In this document: positions 7,492-13,599 of the stretch, in pieces
How the letters are laid out: each line of letters begins with the position of its first letter
Numbering within the stretch: position 1 is the stretch's first letter
Assembly: GCA_025927935.1 (NCBI GenBank)
Contig: JAICKM010000012.1
Span: forward strand, 1-27,518
DNA length: 27,518 nt
Direction: 5' to 3'
DNA from: Chloroflexia bacterium
Lineage (GTDB): Bacteria > Chloroflexota > Chloroflexia > QHBQ01 > JADMIH01
The notes under the pieces: model-generated
What the model saw: only the letters and a program-made list of their open reading frames with translations
What the model was told of the DNA's origin: nothing
The model's database searches: none
Program-made: the position numbers and the translations under genes

Positions 7492-9165
7492 TTATCCTTC
7501 CCGGCGGGTGCCGGCGAGTATCGGCGCGGGGGCGCCGCGCGGGGCGGGCAACCGGGTCGCGAACAGCACACCGAGCAGCAGAAACGCCGACGCCAGAAAC
7601 AAGGTCGCGCGGGTGGCCTGGGCGAACCCCTGGGTCAGTGCGGCGGCCACCGCCGGCCCCGCCGCGCCCAGCGAGCCGTGCGCCCCCGCTGCGCGCAACG
7701 CGGGAATGGTGCTGCCCGCCGAATCCCTGGCGGCGCTGATCAGGCCCTGCGCCGCGCTGGGCGCGAGGCCGGAAACAGCATCCAACTGGCCGGGGAGATA
7801 GACGGCCAGCGCGACCGCCAGCGCGGCGCCGAAGATCGCCGTGCCCAGGGCGGCGCCGATCTGGCGCACGGTACTCTGGGTGGCCGACCCCTGACCGGAC
7901 TGTTCGGGCGGAACCTCCGCCAGCACCGTGCTGGTGAGTTGCGCCGAGGCCAGCCCCAGCCCGGTACCGTAACAGACAAGTAATACCCCCACGAGCCACG
8001 GCGATACCGTCGAGTTGAGGACCAGCGCCGTCACCCCGACGCCGACGGTTTCAAGCAGCAGCCCGATGACCACCACCTTCGCCGCGCCGACACGGGCGGC
8101 CAGATGGCGTGCCGCCGCGCCGGAGCCGAACGCGCCGGTCGCCATCGCCGCGAGCACAAAGCCCGCCTCCAGCGTGCTCAGGCCCAGGGCGTTCACCAGG
8201 AACAGGGGCAGCACAAACAGCAACCCGAACTCGCCCACCGCGACACACAGCGCCGTCAGATTGCCGGCGTTGAAGCTGGGTATGGTGAACAGCCGCAGGT
8301 CCAGGATCGCCGAGCGCCCATTGTGGCCGCGATGGCGCTCCCAGAGTACGAACAGCACCAACGCCAGCAAACCCACCGCGCCGATGGGCAGCACCGCCGA
8401 GATCGGCGCTGTCGCCGGCCAAGTCAGACCGAGGATGTGCAGGGTATCCAGGGGCCGCCACCAGCCGAGCGAGTTGCCCTCGATCAGCGCGAAGACAACC
8501 GCGCCAAAGCCAAGCGCGCTCAGCAGCAAGCCGTCCACGTCCAGGCCCGGCGCTTTAATCTGGGCGCGCGTTTCGGGAACAAACAGCACGGCACCGATCA
8601 GTATCAGCACGCCGAGCGGCAGATTAACCAGGAAGATCCAGGGCCAGCTAAACGCCGTGGTCAACCAGCCGCCGAGCAGCGGCCCCACCGCCGCCATGCC
8701 GGAGATCACCGCGCCCCAAACGGCGAACGCCGTCACGCGGTCGCGCCCACGAAAGGTGGCGTTAACCGTCGATAATGTAGACGGCAGCACACACGCGCCG
8801 CCGACACCCTGCACCATCCGCGCCATAATCAGTGCCCCGGCGTCGCCCGCTAGCGCGGCGAGCAGGCTTCCGGCGCTGAATATCAGCACACCGGCTATAA
8901 ATAGCCGCCGCCGGCCCAACCGGTCGCCCAGGCGGCCCATTGTCAGCAGCAGCGCGGCGAACACGACCGAATATACGCCGTTGATCCATTGTGCGTCGCT
9001 GAGATCGAGCTTCAGGCTCGTGATAATCAACGGCAGCGCTACGCTCACAATCGTACCGTCGATCACAATCAGCGACAGCCCGGCGGCGAGCACCCCCAAA
9101 GCGAACCAGCGCTTACGGCCCGCCCGTTGTTCATTATGCGGTTCCTCTTGTTCGAGTTTACTCAT
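7492..9165 (-). CDS. MFS drug exporter, DHA2 family (EmrB/QacA-type, 14 TM)
   Basis: A 557-residue proton-coupled exporter of the inner membrane, the usual length for 14-helix DHA2 transporters. Motif D1 is seen in TM1 (LIVIDGTIVSVALP, Asp36), motif A in the loop after TM2 (GRLGDRLGRRRLF, 77-89), and antiporter motif C in TM5 (GPLLGGWL, from 161). Further hydrophobic helices run to the basic C-terminal tail. The ATG at 9165 is preceded by an A/G-rich stretch. It lies 86 bp downstream of the padR-like gene on the same strand and is probably co-transcribed with it. PadR control of a neighbouring drug exporter is a common arrangement (for example LmrR-LmrCD), so the likely role is efflux of toxic aromatic or amphipathic compounds. 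The substrate is not predictable. Confidence 0.92.
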   Translation of the reverse strand: MSKLEQEEPHNEQRAGRKRWFALGVLAAGLSLIVIDGTIVSVALPLIITSLKLDLSDAQWINGVYSVVFAALLLTMGRLGDRLGRRRLFIAGVLIFSAGSLLAALAGDAGALIMARMVQGVGGACVLPSTLSTVNATFRGRDRVTAFAVWGAVISGMAAVGPLLGGWLTTAFSWPWIFLVNLPLGVLILIGAVLFVPETRAQIKAPGLDVDGLLLSALGFGAVVFALIEGNSLGWWRPLDTLHILGLTWPATAPISAVLPIGAVGLLALVLFVLWERHRGHNGRSAILDLRLFTIPSFNAGNLTALCVAVGEFGLLFVLPLFLVNALGLSTLEAGFVLAAMATGAFGSGAAARHLAARVGAAKVVVIGLLLETVGVGVTALVLNSTVSPWLVGVLLVCYGTGLGLASAQLTSTVLAEVPPEQSGQGSATQSTVRQIGAALGTAIFGAALAVALAVYLPGQLDAVSGLAPSAAQGLISAARDSAGSTIPALRAAGAHGSLGAAGPAVAAALTQGFAQATRATLFLASAFLLLGVLFATRLPAPRGAPAPILAGTRREG

Positions 9166-9251
9166 TATCCTATGCTTCCCCTAACTTTATCTCTGGCCCG
9201 GTCCGCGTTTCCGGGCCGCCCCTATCGCTGCCGCGCTCTGGCGGGGGGGCG

Positions 9252-9800
9252 CTAATGTTGCTCGCTCTGGGCCAGGCGTTCTATTGTGGCCGCCAGCCAG
9301 TCGCGGTTCGCGCGGCGCATGGTCAACAGGTGATCGAAGGCGAGTTGGATGCTGAGATGCCCTGCATGATCCGGCGGTAGCGCCTGCGGGAAGTTGTCCA
9401 ATTCCGCGTTGCGCTCAGCCAGTTGCTGCTTCAGGTACTCCAGCGCCTCCTCGCGTGGCAGATAATCGATGAACATCAGCCCGATGTCCCCGGCAAACGC
9501 GAGATCCTGGTTCTGGCCCAGGTTTTCCCGCAATAGCCGATAGAATAGCTCCCGACCGGTGCCGGTAATCGAATAGACGGCGCGGGGTGGCCGGTTGCCC
9601 ACCTGCTCGGTGCGCTCGGTGATGTACCCGGCCGCCGCCAACCGCCCCAAGATGGCATAGGCGGTCGGCTTCTTCATCACCGCCACACGACAGCTTTCGA
9701 TGAAGTCGTTGATACCGTACCCATGCCGGCTCTGCACCATGAGTGCGCCAAGCAACAGCAGCGCACGCTCGTCCCAGTCGGCTTCGTGTTTTTTCACCAT
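9252..9800 (-). CDS. PadR-family transcriptional repressor
   Basis: A 182-residue winged-helix regulator. Residues about 12-85 form the PadR DNA-binding domain: LLLLGALMVQSRHGYGINDFIE, then the recognition region KKPTAYAILGRLAAAGYITE, and the wing RAVYSITGTGRELFYRLL. Residues about 95-178 form the helical C-terminal dimerisation domain with LEYLKQQLAERNAELDNF and the final IERLAQSEQH. Family members repress efflux or phenolic-acid genes and are released by the ligand. GGAGG seven bases upstream supports the ATG at 9800. Its own promoter and that of the divergent DUF2871 gene are both overlapped by TGACTAATCA repeats, which points to autoregulation plus control of both flanking membrane-protein genes. 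The binding site assignment is inference. Confidence 0.9.
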   Translation of the reverse strand: MVKKHEADWDERALLLLGALMVQSRHGYGINDFIESCRVAVMKKPTAYAILGRLAAAGYITERTEQVGNRPPRAVYSITGTGRELFYRLLRENLGQNQDLAFAGDIGLMFIDYLPREEALEYLKQQLAERNAELDNFPQALPPDHAGHLSIQLAFDHLLTMRRANRDWLAATIERLAQSEQH

Positions 9801-9819
9801 TGCGTTCCTCCTCTGTTTT

Positions 9820-9848
9820 ATTATACTCCAATATGACTAATCACGCAA
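9820..9848 (-). promoter_or_regulatory. Promoter of the padR-MFS operon
   Basis: Read on the minus strand: TTGCGT (9848-9843), a 17-bp spacer, and a perfect TATAAT (9825-9820), 19 bp ahead of the padR start codon. The spacer carries one TGATTAGTCA box (9843-9834 on this strand). Confidence 0.7.
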
Positions 9849-9876
9849 GACCTTTATGGTCATATTTGACTAATCA
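9834..9876. promoter_or_regulatory. Putative PadR operators: two TGACTAATCA boxes
   Basis: TGACTAATCA occurs exactly at 9834-9843 and 9867-9876, 33 bp apart (about three helical turns, same DNA face). Each box is a near-palindrome (TGA...TCA). An additional 8-bp inverted repeat, AATATGAC (9830-9837) with GTCATATT (9859-9866), flanks the interval. One box fills the spacer of the minus-strand promoter and the other overlaps the -35 of the plus-strand promoter, the classic placement for repression of both. Confidence 0.65.
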
Positions 9877-9894
9877 AAAAGGACCTGTTATAAT
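9866..9894 (+). promoter_or_regulatory. Promoter of the DUF2871 gene
   Basis: TTGACT (9866-9871), a 17-bp spacer, and a perfect TATAAT (9889-9894). The resulting leader is about 135 nt and opens with TGATCGG (9901-9907), which is complementary to CCGATCA at 9954-9960. Confidence 0.7.
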
Positions 9895-10035
9895 ACCCCG
9901 TGATCGGGAGCGGAGACCAGTAGATTCACCGGCGCTGCCCGCGACAAACGACACCGATCAAGGATTACCGTTACCGCCGGCCCGCTGTTGCTACATACTG
10001 CGCGCCGGCAACTACCAAGCGTAGGAGACACTTAC

Positions 10036-10497
10036 ATGAGACGGCTTTTCAACGCGGCGTTTCTTTACACTATTCTGGGGCTGGCCGGGGGATTGTTCTA
10101 CCGCGAACTGACCCACATAAACCGCTTCACCGGGGATACCCAGCTTGCGGTCGTGCATACCCATTTCCTGGTGCTGGGCATGGCCTTCTTCTTGATCGTG
10201 ATGCTGCTCGAACGGGCCTTCACGCTCTCGGAGAGCAAGCTATTCAACTGGTTCTTCTGGATCTATAACGCCGGCCTGATCTGGACCGTGGGGTTCCAGA
10301 CGTTCAACGGTTCGATGACCGTGCTGGGGACGCCGAACAGTTCGGCCATCGCCGGGATGTCGGGCCTGGGCCACATCCTGCTGACCGTGGCGCTGATTCT
10401 GCTCTTCATCGGCCTGCGCTCGCGGGTCCTGGCGCCGGCCCAGGAGCCGGCCCAGACGACTCGCCCGGCCCGGCAGGTGGCCGACGCGCAGATCTAA
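10036..10497 (+). CDS. DUF2871 family membrane protein
   Basis: A 153-residue protein with four predicted transmembrane helices, matching the DUF2871 pattern: MRRLFNAAFLYTILGLAGG at the N-terminus, FYREL, LAVVHTHFLVLGM in TM2, SKLFNWFFWIYNAGL in TM3 and GLGHILLTVALILLFIGL in TM4. Intramembrane histidines H41, H43 and H113 stand out and could bind a metal or heme, but that is speculation. The function of the family is not known to me. The ATG at 10036 has GGAG eight bases upstream; the in-frame extension to 9988 lacks one. The last 25 residues are a hydrophilic tail. Its promoter shares operator-like boxes with the divergent padR-MFS operon, so it may respond to the same inducer. Confidence 0.85.
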   Translation: MRRLFNAAFLYTILGLAGGLFYRELTHINRFTGDTQLAVVHTHFLVLGMAFFLIVMLLERAFTLSESKLFNWFFWIYNAGLIWTVGFQTFNGSMTVLGTPNSSAIAGMSGLGHILLTVALILLFIGLRSRVLAPAQEPAQTTRPARQVADAQI

Positions 10498-10506
10498 GCG
10501 AGGGCA

Positions 10507-10546
10507 GCACCGCGGGAGAGCTACCGTTGTAGTTCTCTCGTGGTGC
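10507..10546 (+). terminator. Strong 17-bp hairpin after the DUF2871 gene
   Basis: The arms are 10507-10523 and 10530-10546 with loop CCGTTG; all pairs are Watson-Crick except three G-U. No T-tract follows, so it is either a non-canonical terminator or a 3' stabiliser. The left arm lies in AGGGCAGCACCGCG, which resembles the T-box antiterminator consensus (discussed in the findings). Confidence 0.5.
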
Positions 10547-10649
10547 CGCCAAACGGCGAACCGCCGCCCGCCCCGCTGTGGACCTGTCCGCCCGAATTGT
10601 GGGCCACTGCGCGAGTCCTATCAAGGCTGGGAAGTTAGGCAACATCATA

Positions 10650-10691
10650 AGAATAAGAGCCTGGAGGATCAATCCTCCAGGCTCTTATTCT
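10650..10691 (-). terminator. Terminator of the rplJL/tRNA-Pro transcript
   Basis: A perfect 19-bp stem (10650-10668 with 10673-10691) around the loop TCAA. It lies 20 bp past the 3' end of tRNA-Pro on the minus strand and continues into TTATGATGTTG, a weak U-rich tail. The symmetric stem may also stop transcripts coming from the DUF2871 gene. Confidence 0.75.
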
Positions 10692-10710
10692 GCCTCAAAG
10701 TAACCTCATT

Positions 10711-10787
<77 letters not shown>

Positions 10788-10825
10788 TGGGCTGCGCCGC
10801 CGGGGTTATTCCGGCGGCGCGGTTT

Positions 10826-10854
10826 ATTATAGCAGATCGGCCCGGTTTATGCAA
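10826..10854 (-). promoter_or_regulatory. Promoter of tRNA-Pro
   Basis: On the minus strand: TTGCAT (10854-10849), a 17-bp spacer, and TATAAT (10831-10826). Between the -10 and the tRNA lies a perfect 10-bp GC hairpin (10794-10803 with 10811-10820), which would be part of the 5' leader removed by RNase P. Confidence 0.65.
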
Positions 10855-10868
10855 CCCGGCCGAGCCAA

Positions 10869-11270
10869 TTACTTGACGTCGGCCTTGGCGCCGGCCTCTT
10901 CCAGCTTCGTCTTGGCGGCCTGGGCCTGCTCCTTGTTGACGCCTTCGAGGACGTTCTTCGGGGCGGCCTCGACCAGGTCCTTGGCTTCCTTGAGGCCCAG
11001 GCTGGTCAGTTCGCGCACGGCCTTGATGACGCCGATCTTGTTCGCGCCGAAGTCGGTCAGCACGACGTTAAACTCAGTCTGCTCCTCAACTTCGGGGGCC
11101 GCAGCCGCGCCATCGCCACCGGCAGCCGCACCGGCGACCGGCATCGCCCCGGCGGCGAATACCGGCGCCGCGGACACACCCCAGCGCTCCTGCATCTCCT
11201 TGACCAGGGCCACCAGTTCGAGCACGGGAAGCTGCTCGATGCTTTCCAGAATCTCCTGACGATTAGCCAT
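10869..11270 (-). CDS. rplL: Ribosomal protein bL12 (L7/L12)
   Basis: A 133-residue stalk protein that binds uL10 as dimers and recruits translation factors to the ribosome. The N-terminal dimerisation domain (1-33: [27 protein letters not shown]) is followed by the Ala/Gly-rich hinge (34-60). The conserved C-terminal domain is [36 protein letters not shown] and then [25 protein letters not shown]. The length is slightly above the usual 120-130. AAGGAG lies upstream of the ATG at 11270. It is the second gene after rplJ; the 111-bp gap holds a small ACACCC/GGGTGT hairpin and the palindrome TTTCTAGAAA but no clear terminator. Confidence 0.98.
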   Translation of the reverse strand: MANRQEILESIEQLPVLELVALVKEMQERWGVSAAPVFAAGAMPVAGAAAGGDGAAAAPEVEEQTEFNVVLTDFGANKIGVIKAVRELTSLGLKEAKDLVEAAPKNVLEGVNKEQAQAAKTKLEEAGAKADVK

Positions 11271-11381
11271 TGTCTGTTTGCTCCTTATGTTGTTTCTAGA
11301 AAATACACACCCAAGGGGTGTTACAAACTTCGACTGCTCACGCAGCCTGCTCTGTGCAAAAACAAGCTCCGGGTTGGAGAC

Positions 11382-11939
11382 TTATGCTGTCGCAGCTTCG
11401 GCGGGCGCCTCGGCGGATGCGCCGTTGGCACCCTGCTTGTCGGCATAACCTTGCAGCGCGTAGACGACCTGGCTGAGCAACTGGTTCAGACTGCTGACCA
11501 GGTTGTTGAGCGGACCCTGCACGCTACCAGCGATCTGCCCATAAAGCTGCGGGCGCGTCGGTACGTTTGCCAGGTCGGCGATCTTATCGCCTGCCACCAG
11601 GCTTGGGCCAAAGAGGGCGCCGCGAATGGTCAGGATACGGGATGTACGCGCGAAGTCGTTGAGCACCTTGATCGTGCCGGCGATGTCGTCCTTCACAAAG
11701 GCGACGGCGCTTGGTCCGGCAAGCAACTCGTTGAACTGCGGCACGCTGGCATCGTTGGCGGCGCGCATGAGCAGCGTGTTCTTGGTCACATGCAGCTCGG
11801 CCTTGCCGCGCAGATTGCGGCGCAACTGGCTCAGCGCGGCCACGCTCAGGCCCCGATAATCGGTGACCACCGCAAGTTGGCTGTCACGCAGGAGCGTGGT
11901 CAACTCACTAATTGTAGCGGCTTTTGCGGTTGTTGGCAT
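11382..11939 (-). CDS. rplJ: Ribosomal protein uL10
   Basis: A 185-residue protein that forms the base of the ribosomal stalk and anchors L7/L12 dimers. Recognisable segments are LLRDSQLAVVTDYRGLSVAALSQ (the N-terminal 23S-binding domain), the middle segment with LHVTKNTLLMRAA, AFVKDDIAGTIKVLNDFA, IRGALFGPSLVAGDKIADLA and the C-terminal L12-binding helix (LVSSLNQLLSQVVYALQGYADK). The Ala/Glu tail is species-variable. A near-perfect GGAGGTGA lies nine bases before the ATG at 11939. The protein normally represses its own mRNA by binding the leader. The flanking genes show that rplK, rplA and rpoBC are not adjacent in this genome. Confidence 0.98.
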   Translation of the reverse strand: MPTTAKAATISELTTLLRDSQLAVVTDYRGLSVAALSQLRRNLRGKAELHVTKNTLLMRAANDASVPQFNELLAGPSAVAFVKDDIAGTIKVLNDFARTSRILTIRGALFGPSLVAGDKIADLANVPTRPQLYGQIAGSVQGPLNNLVSSLNQLLSQVVYALQGYADKQGANGASAEAPAEAATA

Positions 11940-12022
11940 TGTTTGTATTCACCTCCCTCCATTGTATCCATGGGACGCAAGCGGAGCGTCCGCTAGAAAT
12001 TGCAATATCCATAGCGACCGGG

Positions 12023-12056
12023 CAACAAAAAAACCCTGGCCGTACAAGGCACAGGG
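12023..12056 (-). terminator. Intrinsic attenuator in the rplJ leader
   Basis: On the minus strand the hairpin CCCTGTGCC-TTGTAC-GGCCAGGG (12056-12034, one bulged U) is followed directly by seven T residues (12033-12027). It stands about 90 bases before the rplJ start, so it must be conditional, as expected for L10-leader attenuation. Confidence 0.85.
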
Positions 12057-12250
12057 CTTAGAACGCCGGCCCCAGGCCCAGGAGAGACGGCGCTCCAGGT
12101 CCTATCTGCCGGCAGTCGATAGGGCGAGCGACATCGTGGCCTGAGGGGTCACGTGTAAGAAGTGCCTCGGCGGGCTGGTGGTTTAAGCGCTTGCGCGCGC
12201 CGGCTGTCTGGGGCTATAGCATTCTATAAGTGCGGGCCACACGCCGTGGC
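12057..12250 (-). ncRNA. Structured 5' leader of rplJL (L10-leader-like)
   Basis: About 190 nt of leader RNA between the promoter and the attenuator. It contains a CCTATC/GATAGG stem around the palindrome CTGCCGGCAG (about 12099-12122), followed by ACCTGG and CCTGGGCC segments that could form alternative pairings with the terminator stem. In many bacteria an L10 leader binds the L10-L12 complex and switches an attenuator; position and layout fit. I could not confirm the Rfam consensus from memory, so membership is inference. Confidence 0.6.
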
Positions 12251-12257
12251 ACACGGT

Positions 12258-12286
12258 ATTGTACCAGAACGCCCCGGCGCTGTCAA
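12258..12286 (-). promoter_or_regulatory. Strong promoter of rplJL
   Basis: On the minus strand: consensus TTGACA (12286-12281), exactly 17 bp, and TACAAT (12263-12258). The predicted leader to rplJ is about 310 nt. Confidence 0.8.
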
Positions 12287-12325
12287 GGGCGATGCGCCCG
12301 GCAAGCTTCTTGCTCAGCGGATGGT

Positions 12326-12355
12326 GACATGCCCGTGCGGCCCACCGGACATGTC
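12326..12355. promoter_or_regulatory. Inverted repeat upstream of the TrxR-like gene, possible operator
   Basis: GACATG (12326-12331) and CATGTC (12350-12355) form an inverted repeat with centres 24 bp apart, located 39-68 bp before the start codon. The arms are short, so chance is possible. Confidence 0.25.
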
Positions 12356-12393
12356 GCACGCTAAGCCTTACCGTATCGGGAGATCGCACCATC

Positions 12394-13599
12394 ATGTCCA
12401 TGCCTGATAACCCGCCGGAGGATGTCGGCCATGCGCCGCCCGCATCGGCGGAGACTGTGCCCGCCGGCACCGCCGATCCGCTCCCGCCGCATCTCGGCAC
12501 GCGCGAGCAGCCGGTCGATTGCGCCATCATCGGCGGCGGCCCGGCGGGACTCTCGGCCGCCGTCTACCTGGGCCGGCTGCGGCGCTCCACCATCGTCCTC
12601 GACGACCGGGCCGGGCGCTCGTTGTGGTCGCAGGTCAACCGCAACTATCTGGGCTTCCCCGACGGCGTGGAAGCCGCCGAGTTGCGCCGCCTGGGCCGCG
12701 AACAAGCATCCCGCTACGGCACCGTCTTCTACAACGGGCGCGTCGATGGGCTGGCGGAAGAAGGGGATCTATTCCGTGTCAGCATCCGGCGCAGCCCGCC
12801 GCCCGGCGCCGGAGACCCGGAGAACATCGCCGAGGACGCCGAACAGGGCGAGGCGCTGGGCGAGCGCCAGGTCGAACAGCCCCGTGACCTCTACGCGCAG
12901 ACCGTGATCTTCGCCACCGGCGTGGTAGACGAGTTCCCCGACTTCCTGGGCCGCGACGAGTGCGTGGGCCGCACGCTCTTCTGGTGCATCATCTGCGACG
13001 GCTACGAGGCCATCGACAAGCGCGTCGTCGTCATCGGGCACGACGAGGAAGCGGTATCGACGGCCTTGCAGTTGCGCCAGTTCAGCAACACGATCTCCCT
13101 GGTGGCGGGACAAGCCGGCTTTGACGTGCCCGCCTGGCGGCTCAAGGATCTGACCGCCGCGGGCATCGAGTTCTTCCCGTATGGGGTGCGCGAGTATCCG
13201 AACCAGGCGGGCTGCATCAGCGCAGTCCAAGTAGACGACGCGGCCCGCACGGTCCTGCCGCTCGATCTGGTTTTCGTCGTCTGCCCCAAGCACCCCAATT
13301 CGGCCCTGGCGCGAGCCTTCGGCATTGCCCTGGACGAGAACGGCTATATTTGCGCCGACAGCGAACAGAAGACGAACAAGCAGGGCGTGTTTGCCGCCGG
13401 GGATGTCACGCGCCTGCACAATCACCAGATCAGCAGCGCGGTCCACGAAGGCGGCATGGCTGCCGCCGCGGCGAATTACTATGTGTATGGGGCGCTACAG
13501 AAGACCAAGGATGCGCTAATGGGCGGCGATGGGCAGGGTAAAGGTGAAAGTCGCCCCCTCACCGAGAGTACTGCTCGCCCAAATCCGTCCGCCGTGTAG
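12394..13599 (+). CDS. Thioredoxin-reductase-like FAD-dependent oxidoreductase
   Basis: A 401-residue flavoprotein of the TrxB class. It has a polar N-terminal tail (1-40), the FAD dinucleotide motif IIGGGPAGLSAA (45-56), LWSQVNRNYLGFPDG as in TrxB, an acidic low-complexity insert (about 133-165), the redox-active CxxCDG site (C198-I-I-C201-D-G) and the FAD-closing GDVTRLHNHQISSAVHEG (336-353). The second nucleotide-binding domain is odd: VVVIGHDEEAVSTALQL replaces the usual GGGDSA, and the HRR-type NADPH phosphate-binding motif is not seen, so NADPH use is doubtful. GGGAG precedes the ATG at 12394. The last 27 residues lie antisense to the conserved end of the convergent histidine kinase gene. 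It might reduce thioredoxin from another donor (as ferredoxin- or flavin-dependent TrxR do) or serve as a different disulfide oxidoreductase. Confidence 0.85.
   Translation: MSMPDNPPEDVGHAPPASAETVPAGTADPLPPHLGTREQPVDCAIIGGGPAGLSAAVYLGRLRRSTIVLDDRAGRSLWSQVNRNYLGFPDGVEAAELRRLGREQASRYGTVFYNGRVDGLAEEGDLFRVSIRRSPPPGAGDPENIAEDAEQGEALGERQVEQPRDLYAQTVIFATGVVDEFPDFLGRDECVGRTLFWCIICDGYEAIDKRVVVIGHDEEAVSTALQLRQFSNTISLVAGQAGFDVPAWRLKDLTAAGIEFFPYGVREYPNQAGCISAVQVDDAARTVLPLDLVFVVCPKHPNSALARAFGIALDENGYICADSEQKTNKQGVFAAGDVTRLHNHQISSAVHEGGMAAAAANYYVYGALQKTKDALMGGDGQGKGESRPLTESTARPNPSAV

Noticed and set aside
8015..9184. Long plus-strand open frame (about 390 codons) opposite the MFS gene
   Set aside because: It is rich in Ser, Thr, Pro and Arg with no domain, lies fully antisense to a clearly conserved transporter, and results from GC-biased codon use.
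10300..10560. Functional T-box riboswitch
   Set aside because: The antiterminator-like sequence lacks the tRNA-pairing UGGN bulge, Stem I would have to lie in coding sequence, and no amino-acid gene follows. It is kept only as a curiosity.
10794..10820. GC-rich hairpin between rplL and tRNA-Pro as rplL terminator
   Set aside because: On the minus strand no T-tract follows and it lies downstream of the tRNA promoter -10, so it is part of the tRNA leader.
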